Source: Pterobdella sp. o SKG-2022 (lineage: Eukaryota > Annelida > Clitellata > Hirudinida > Piscicolidae). From it: a stretch of DNA of 64,000 nt. The notes beneath the pieces are model-generated. The model saw only the letters and a list, made by a program, of their open reading frames with translations. It searched no databases and was not told the DNA's origin. Shown here piece by piece: positions 60,151 through 64,000 of the stretch. The position numbers were made by a program, and so were the translations under genes. Location of the stretch: NCBI GenBank assembly GCA_964035795.1, contig OZ038320.1, positions 14,432,030 through 14,496,029 of the forward strand, in the 5' to 3' direction. Positions within the stretch are counted from its first letter, which is position 1; the number at the start of each line of letters is the position of its first letter.

Positions 60151-62882
60151 ATGGTTAGGGTTTACATAGCCGATTTAAAAGTTCAACAAAAATTAAATAA
60201 GTTATTTAAAGAAAATGATAAAGAATTTACAAATTTTGGATTAGTTATTGGACAAGTTTGTAATATGCTTTTAATTTACTATAAGTTTTTCTAATTGCAC
60301 ATAACACCAAACAACTGTTCGATACAAGATGGTGTTTTAATAAATGAAGTTAATTCATTTGATTTAAAAAAATTTTTATCATTATTTATATTTTGTTTAA
60401 ATAAAATAATTTCTTATTTATGAAAAATTCTTCATTTATAATATTACCTGTTATTAATTAATATACATTTAAAGTTTTCTGAGAACAAAGACTATATTGT
60501 TCACATTGTACAAACTCCTTTGTTGGAAGGAACTGCAACATCCAATGCAAGTCTAGAAAAAACCTTGGCACAAAGTTTACTTACTCATTGTAGACAAGTA
60601 TGGTGGTCATAAACTTTTATTTGGTTGCATGGAAAAATATTTGTTTTATGAAAATTTCTATTAAATTTTATTCATCTTATTATTTGACCTGTAAAATTAT
60701 AAGAAGTTTGGATGATCACTTTCAAATTTATATACTTTTTCTCAATAGAGGTCAATATCTTTGGAGAAACTTCTCTAATAATTAAGGTAATTTTGAAGGT
60801 GAGGCAGTTATTGATTGGGGGCATTGACATATTAGGTATGGTTGTATATGAGGATGCTGCACAGTTCAAATCTGCTATTAGTAAATATAAACAGGTGATT
60901 TTAAAATAAATTTTTCTATAGTTTTTTTTTAAATACAAAATTCATTTTGAAAATGAATGAAAATATTTATAATTGATTACATTTATTATAATTAGATGAC
61001 ATTTTCAATCAAATATTTCATATTTCAATTCAAAATAAATTTAGATTATTTTTTTCACCCATTGTTAACTTTGTTTTTAAGTTGAATGCTATTAATAAAA
61101 AACACATTTAACAAATTTTTTCAGTTGTTATACAATTCATACAAAGTGGTGGGCAAATTTGACAGCTTCACAAAAATGCCTCAAATGCATAATGACCGCA
61201 TTCTTCTACACATAGACTCTGCATCAAAAAAGTTCTCTTGCTTATGCTTGCATCTTTTTTAAAAATTCACATTCACATCAATCATGAGAATCATTTACAT
61301 TCATTTTGATGTTTTATTAGAATATTTCATAAAGCAAGTTTTTTCCACAAAAAATTATTACTTATAGCCGTCAATTAGTGATAATTGAAATAAAGTAATA
61401 TGCACAAATATGAATTACATTTGGAAAAATTTTTAAATGATGCATACACTTTGTCAAAAGCACTTGATATAAATAAGAATGTTGGAACATTGGCAGGCTC
61501 TCATGCAGGAGTTACAACATTTTGGATAACAAGGTCGCTTTGAATTCCAATTAATAAACTATCGAATTTTGTTTTTTATGTGCAATGATAAAATTCTTAT
61601 TAAAAGTATTGAATAAAAATTTTTATTGCTATGTTAATGTTGCCCTTCCTAGTGTGAAGCTTGTACTACAAATAAATTTTCTGAGACTATATTTTTTTCA
61701 AACTAATGATATAGATTTCCATGAAAACTATTTATTAAAGTCATCGTTAGTACAATTTATTGAATAAGCCTCATTCTGATAATGGATTTGATATTTTGAT
61801 TGAATTTTATTGTGGTTTACTATATTTGTTTACATTTTTAAACTATTCAATATTCTTTGATCACTTCCAAATTGGAACCCCAACAGAGTACGGGAAACCC
61901 AGGAGAGCTGAAGTTCCAACGAGTATGTGACTGCTTTTTGAGTATATCGACTGAGTTGTATGTCAAGAGGGTGATCTATGTGTGTCGTGATGATGCTCAC
62001 TCCTCACTCGAGCTCACTCTCGATGTAGGCCAATAACTGTTGCTGTTTCAATTAACGAAGTTAAAAATCATATTTATGATATTATTGTGGTTTTAAGTAA
62101 AATATTTCAAAGAAGCCATGTATATACCTTTCAGAATGGTCTCATTCAAGAACTGAATGACATAAGAGATTCAGATGTGATGATGAATGAAGAACTTATA
62201 GAAATAGATGAAGTTGATGACTTGGAAGATGATTATGTAGACAAAAAAGACAAAGAGACATTGCAAATGAGTATGGAAGCTTTGATGGCGAGCAGGTCGG
62301 TGATGCCTAAGGCAGCTACATCACACTTTGTTGTGAATCTCGTGCTTAACACTGTTTGTCACATTTTCAAATTTTAATTTACTTTTTATACTTTTGTTCA
62401 ATTCAATTATATATAGTTTTTATCTAGGTTTCCATCTTTCAGAGTTCTTACATTTGTTCATCATTGATTGACATTGAACATTAACATTTAAAAATAATCA
62501 AAAACTTGTTTTTAAATACTTTATGAAACATACCACATGCAGTCAAAAAACACAGAACAGCCTTTGGAAAGTGCCCAAGTGAAAAGGTGTGGTGCTCGCA
62601 TTTTGGTGCATGGCATGATGGCTTGTAAGGCATTTGTGCACCACAAAGTGTCATTGAGGGAGGCTGTCAAGGTGACCAATAATCTTCATAATGAGTGCTG
62701 TATTGCTTCGAATTGCGACATTTTAAATTGTGAACAAACTCATGTTTATAGAGTTTCCCACAAAAGCACTATATTATAAAATTTGATTGAACCGCAGATG
62801 TTGAAGTTGGATGTGATGAGGTCCCTGTTGACTCGGTGTGAGTTTGTGTGCCAGGATCTCATAACCTCGGAAGAAGACCAAA
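60151..62882 (+). CDS. ODR4: ODR4 homologue, 5' and middle exons (C-terminus not in window or not found)
   Basis: Clear exons in phase are 60151-60255 (MVRVYIADLK ... FGLVIGQ), 60484-60597 (NKDYIVHIVQTP ... LLTHCRQ) and 60799-60894 (VRQLLIGGIDILGMVVYEDA). The next starts at 61125 (LLYNSYKVVGKFD ... HNDRILLHIDSASKKF). Further exons are likely at 61903-62024 (ELKFQRVCDCFLSI), 62135-62295 (NGLIQELND, then very acidic), about 62560-62671 (RCGARILVHGMMACKAFVHH) and 62798-62882 (MLKLDVMRSLLTRCEFVCQD). The order matches ODR4 (C1orf27), including the GLxIGQ, NKDYI, L..GG...LG and LHI.....KKF blocks. Joins after 61125 were not all solved. Known role: ER membrane protein that helps odorant receptors and other GPCRs reach the surface. 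The C-terminal membrane segment was not found before the transposons at 62.95 kb. Confidence 0.78.
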
Positions 62883-62954
62883 GTACCTCTTCAATTTCTT
62901 GACCTTCACAAAAACAACATTGATTTCGAATTTTATCAGTGGCATATTATTTAC

Positions 62955-63226
62955 TTAGGGCGACATACTATTATCTCGAGAAATAGTAGCCGCCATGACG
63001 CCAGCCCAAAGATTCCTGTCTCTCATTGCTCCAGCCAGATCTTTCTTTTCCATGCCACAGTCTTTAGCCAGTCTGTCAACAAATGTCATTGTCGGTCTTC
63101 CTCTATTGACACTACTATGTCTTGGTTCCCAAAGTACTAGACGTGATCAGACAGAGACGTTTGAGTTTTGCTGGACACTGCTTCAGAAGGAGCGACGAAG
63201 TCGTTGCAGATCTAGTACTCTGTGGC
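62955..63226. mobile_element. LINE 3' remnant with twin-priming-type inversion
   Basis: The lower part (62955-63142) reads on the minus strand LVLWEPRHSSVNRGRPTMTF, then DRLAKDCGMEKKDLAGAMRD, RNLWAGVMAA and a stop, the usual C-terminal end of an RTE/CR1-like protein. The upper part (63143-63226) reads on the plus strand VIRQRRLSFAGHCFRRSDEV then VADLVL, which should come directly before LVLWEP. So the more 5' segment is flipped at the junction. Both outer ends share CTAGTACT. Confidence 0.85.
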
Positions 63227-63489
63227 ATATTTATGTCTTAAATATTTTTAAAAAAGTCAAACTCAAGCAGCCTTCTTGGACTAATAAGGAAAAAACTTTT
63301 AATTGAACAACTTAGGCGCATAAAACATTTATGACTGCAATAATTGCAACTAGACCACAGATGAACCACTCACGCAAGAAAATAGAAACTAAGTAATAAT
63401 AAGTTAGTCAACTACTGAAGGATTGTAGAGTGGCATTAATTTTCAAGCAAAGTTTTGCGCAATTTGTTTGGTTTATCTAGTTTTTAGAA

Positions 63490-64000
63490 TTTTTCAGTCT
63501 GGAAAACACTCTCGTGGAGTGTGTTTTAAAGGTGTTGGCGTTAGCTTTATACTTTGCACTCTATGTAATCACTGGGTTCACAAACGCTGTAGTGGCCTAA
63601 AAAGCAATTTGGCTTCTGCCATAAACTTCAAATGTAAAGTGTGTTTAGGTCCTCAAGTTAGTGATAATGATTATAAGGCCGTTGAACTTGATGGAAATAA
63701 GTATGAAGTGGTTAACCAATTCTTTTATCTAGGGAATATGATTAGTGCTGGTGGTGGAGCTGAAGCTAGTACTATTGCCCGTGTAAGGTCTGGTTGGAAG
63801 AGTTTTAGGGTACTGTTACCACTGTTAGCCAGTCGAATCATTTCACTTGAAACAAAAGGGCATTTATATGTTGCTTCCTTAAGGAGTTTTATGGCTTATG
63901 GTAGTGAGACTTGGCCTCTTAAGGTGGAAGATATTACCAGAATTTCCAGAGTTGATAAGATGATGATCAGATGGATGTGCAATGTAAGCTTAAAGGATGT
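63490..64000 (+). mobile_element. LINE 3' part, same family as the 50-52 kb element, runs off the window
   Basis: The plus strand reads GVCFKGVGVSFILCTLCNHW, VHKRCSGLKSNLASAINF, NKYEVVNQFFYLGNMISAGG, GAEASTIARVRSGWKSF and YGSETWPLKVEDITRISRVD. The line is open over the visible part apart from a Cys to Arg change in the first finger pair. It is 5'-truncated near 63490. It shows the uninterrupted form of the site that carries an (AAC)n insertion in the other copy. The 3' end is outside the window. Confidence 0.92.

Noticed and set aside
1..64000. CRISPR arrays, bacterial operons, integrated phage
   Set aside because: No direct-repeat and spacer arrays, no ribosome-binding-site-led gene strings; all conserved genes are animal and intron-split.

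Overview
This is animal nuclear DNA: AT-rich, with intron-split genes, GT-AG splice sites, AATAAA poly(A) signals and many retrotransposon remnants. Four conserved animal genes could be read exon by exon. They are CXXC1 (-, 15409 to 7658), PRPF38A (+, 19550-23453), a very large SACS/sacsin gene (-, 56199 to 27487) and the 5' part of an ODR4 homologue (+, from 60151). A fifth single-exon candidate (+, about 5657-7015) ends in a CAAX prenylation box. The species cannot be named from sequence alone. Non-LTR elements with a PHD-like finger, a Penelope element with a GIY-YIG domain and a tRNA-Ile-derived SINE suggest an invertebrate, perhaps a spiralian. That is inference.

Layout. 1-1040: two dead LINE fragments (-). 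3246-4842: a complete but dead Tc1/mariner copy with matching 26-bp inverted ends. 5.66-7.02 kb: the CAAX-box reading frame. 7.66-15.41 kb: CXXC1, with an A+C-rich LINE filling one intron in the opposite direction. 15.8-19.14 kb: a transposon cluster (REL-type LINE end, SINE, Penelope element with about 310-bp inverted arms) between the divergent CXXC1 and PRPF38A genes. 19.55-23.45 kb: PRPF38A, with an antisense LINE in intron 1. 23.94-26.72 kb: a degenerate LINE with a restriction-like endonuclease. 27.49-56.20 kb: SACS, at least 26 exons including one of 7.4 kb; one stretch (48.2-52.5 kb) has no resolved coding exon and is full of nested retroelements. 56.2-60.15 kb: nothing recognised. 60.15-62.9 kb: ODR4 exons. 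62.95-64.0 kb: a twin-primed LINE remnant and the 3' part of another LINE that runs off the window.

The host genes do not form a pathway. CXXC1 is the CpG-binding subunit of SET1 H3K4 methyltransferase complexes, PRPF38A is a spliceosome B-complex factor, sacsin is a DnaJ/HEPN co-chaperone and ODR4 is an ER membrane factor for receptor trafficking. Exon phases were checked by hand. CXXC1 (615 codons) and PRPF38A (307 codons) close exactly in frame, and SACS closes apart from one unresolved exon between 52.5 and 48.2 kb. I found no convincing new biological system. The most unusual signals are the non-canonical N-terminus and worn ATP motifs of sacsin, the CAAX protein, and the well-preserved nested and rearranged retroelement structures.
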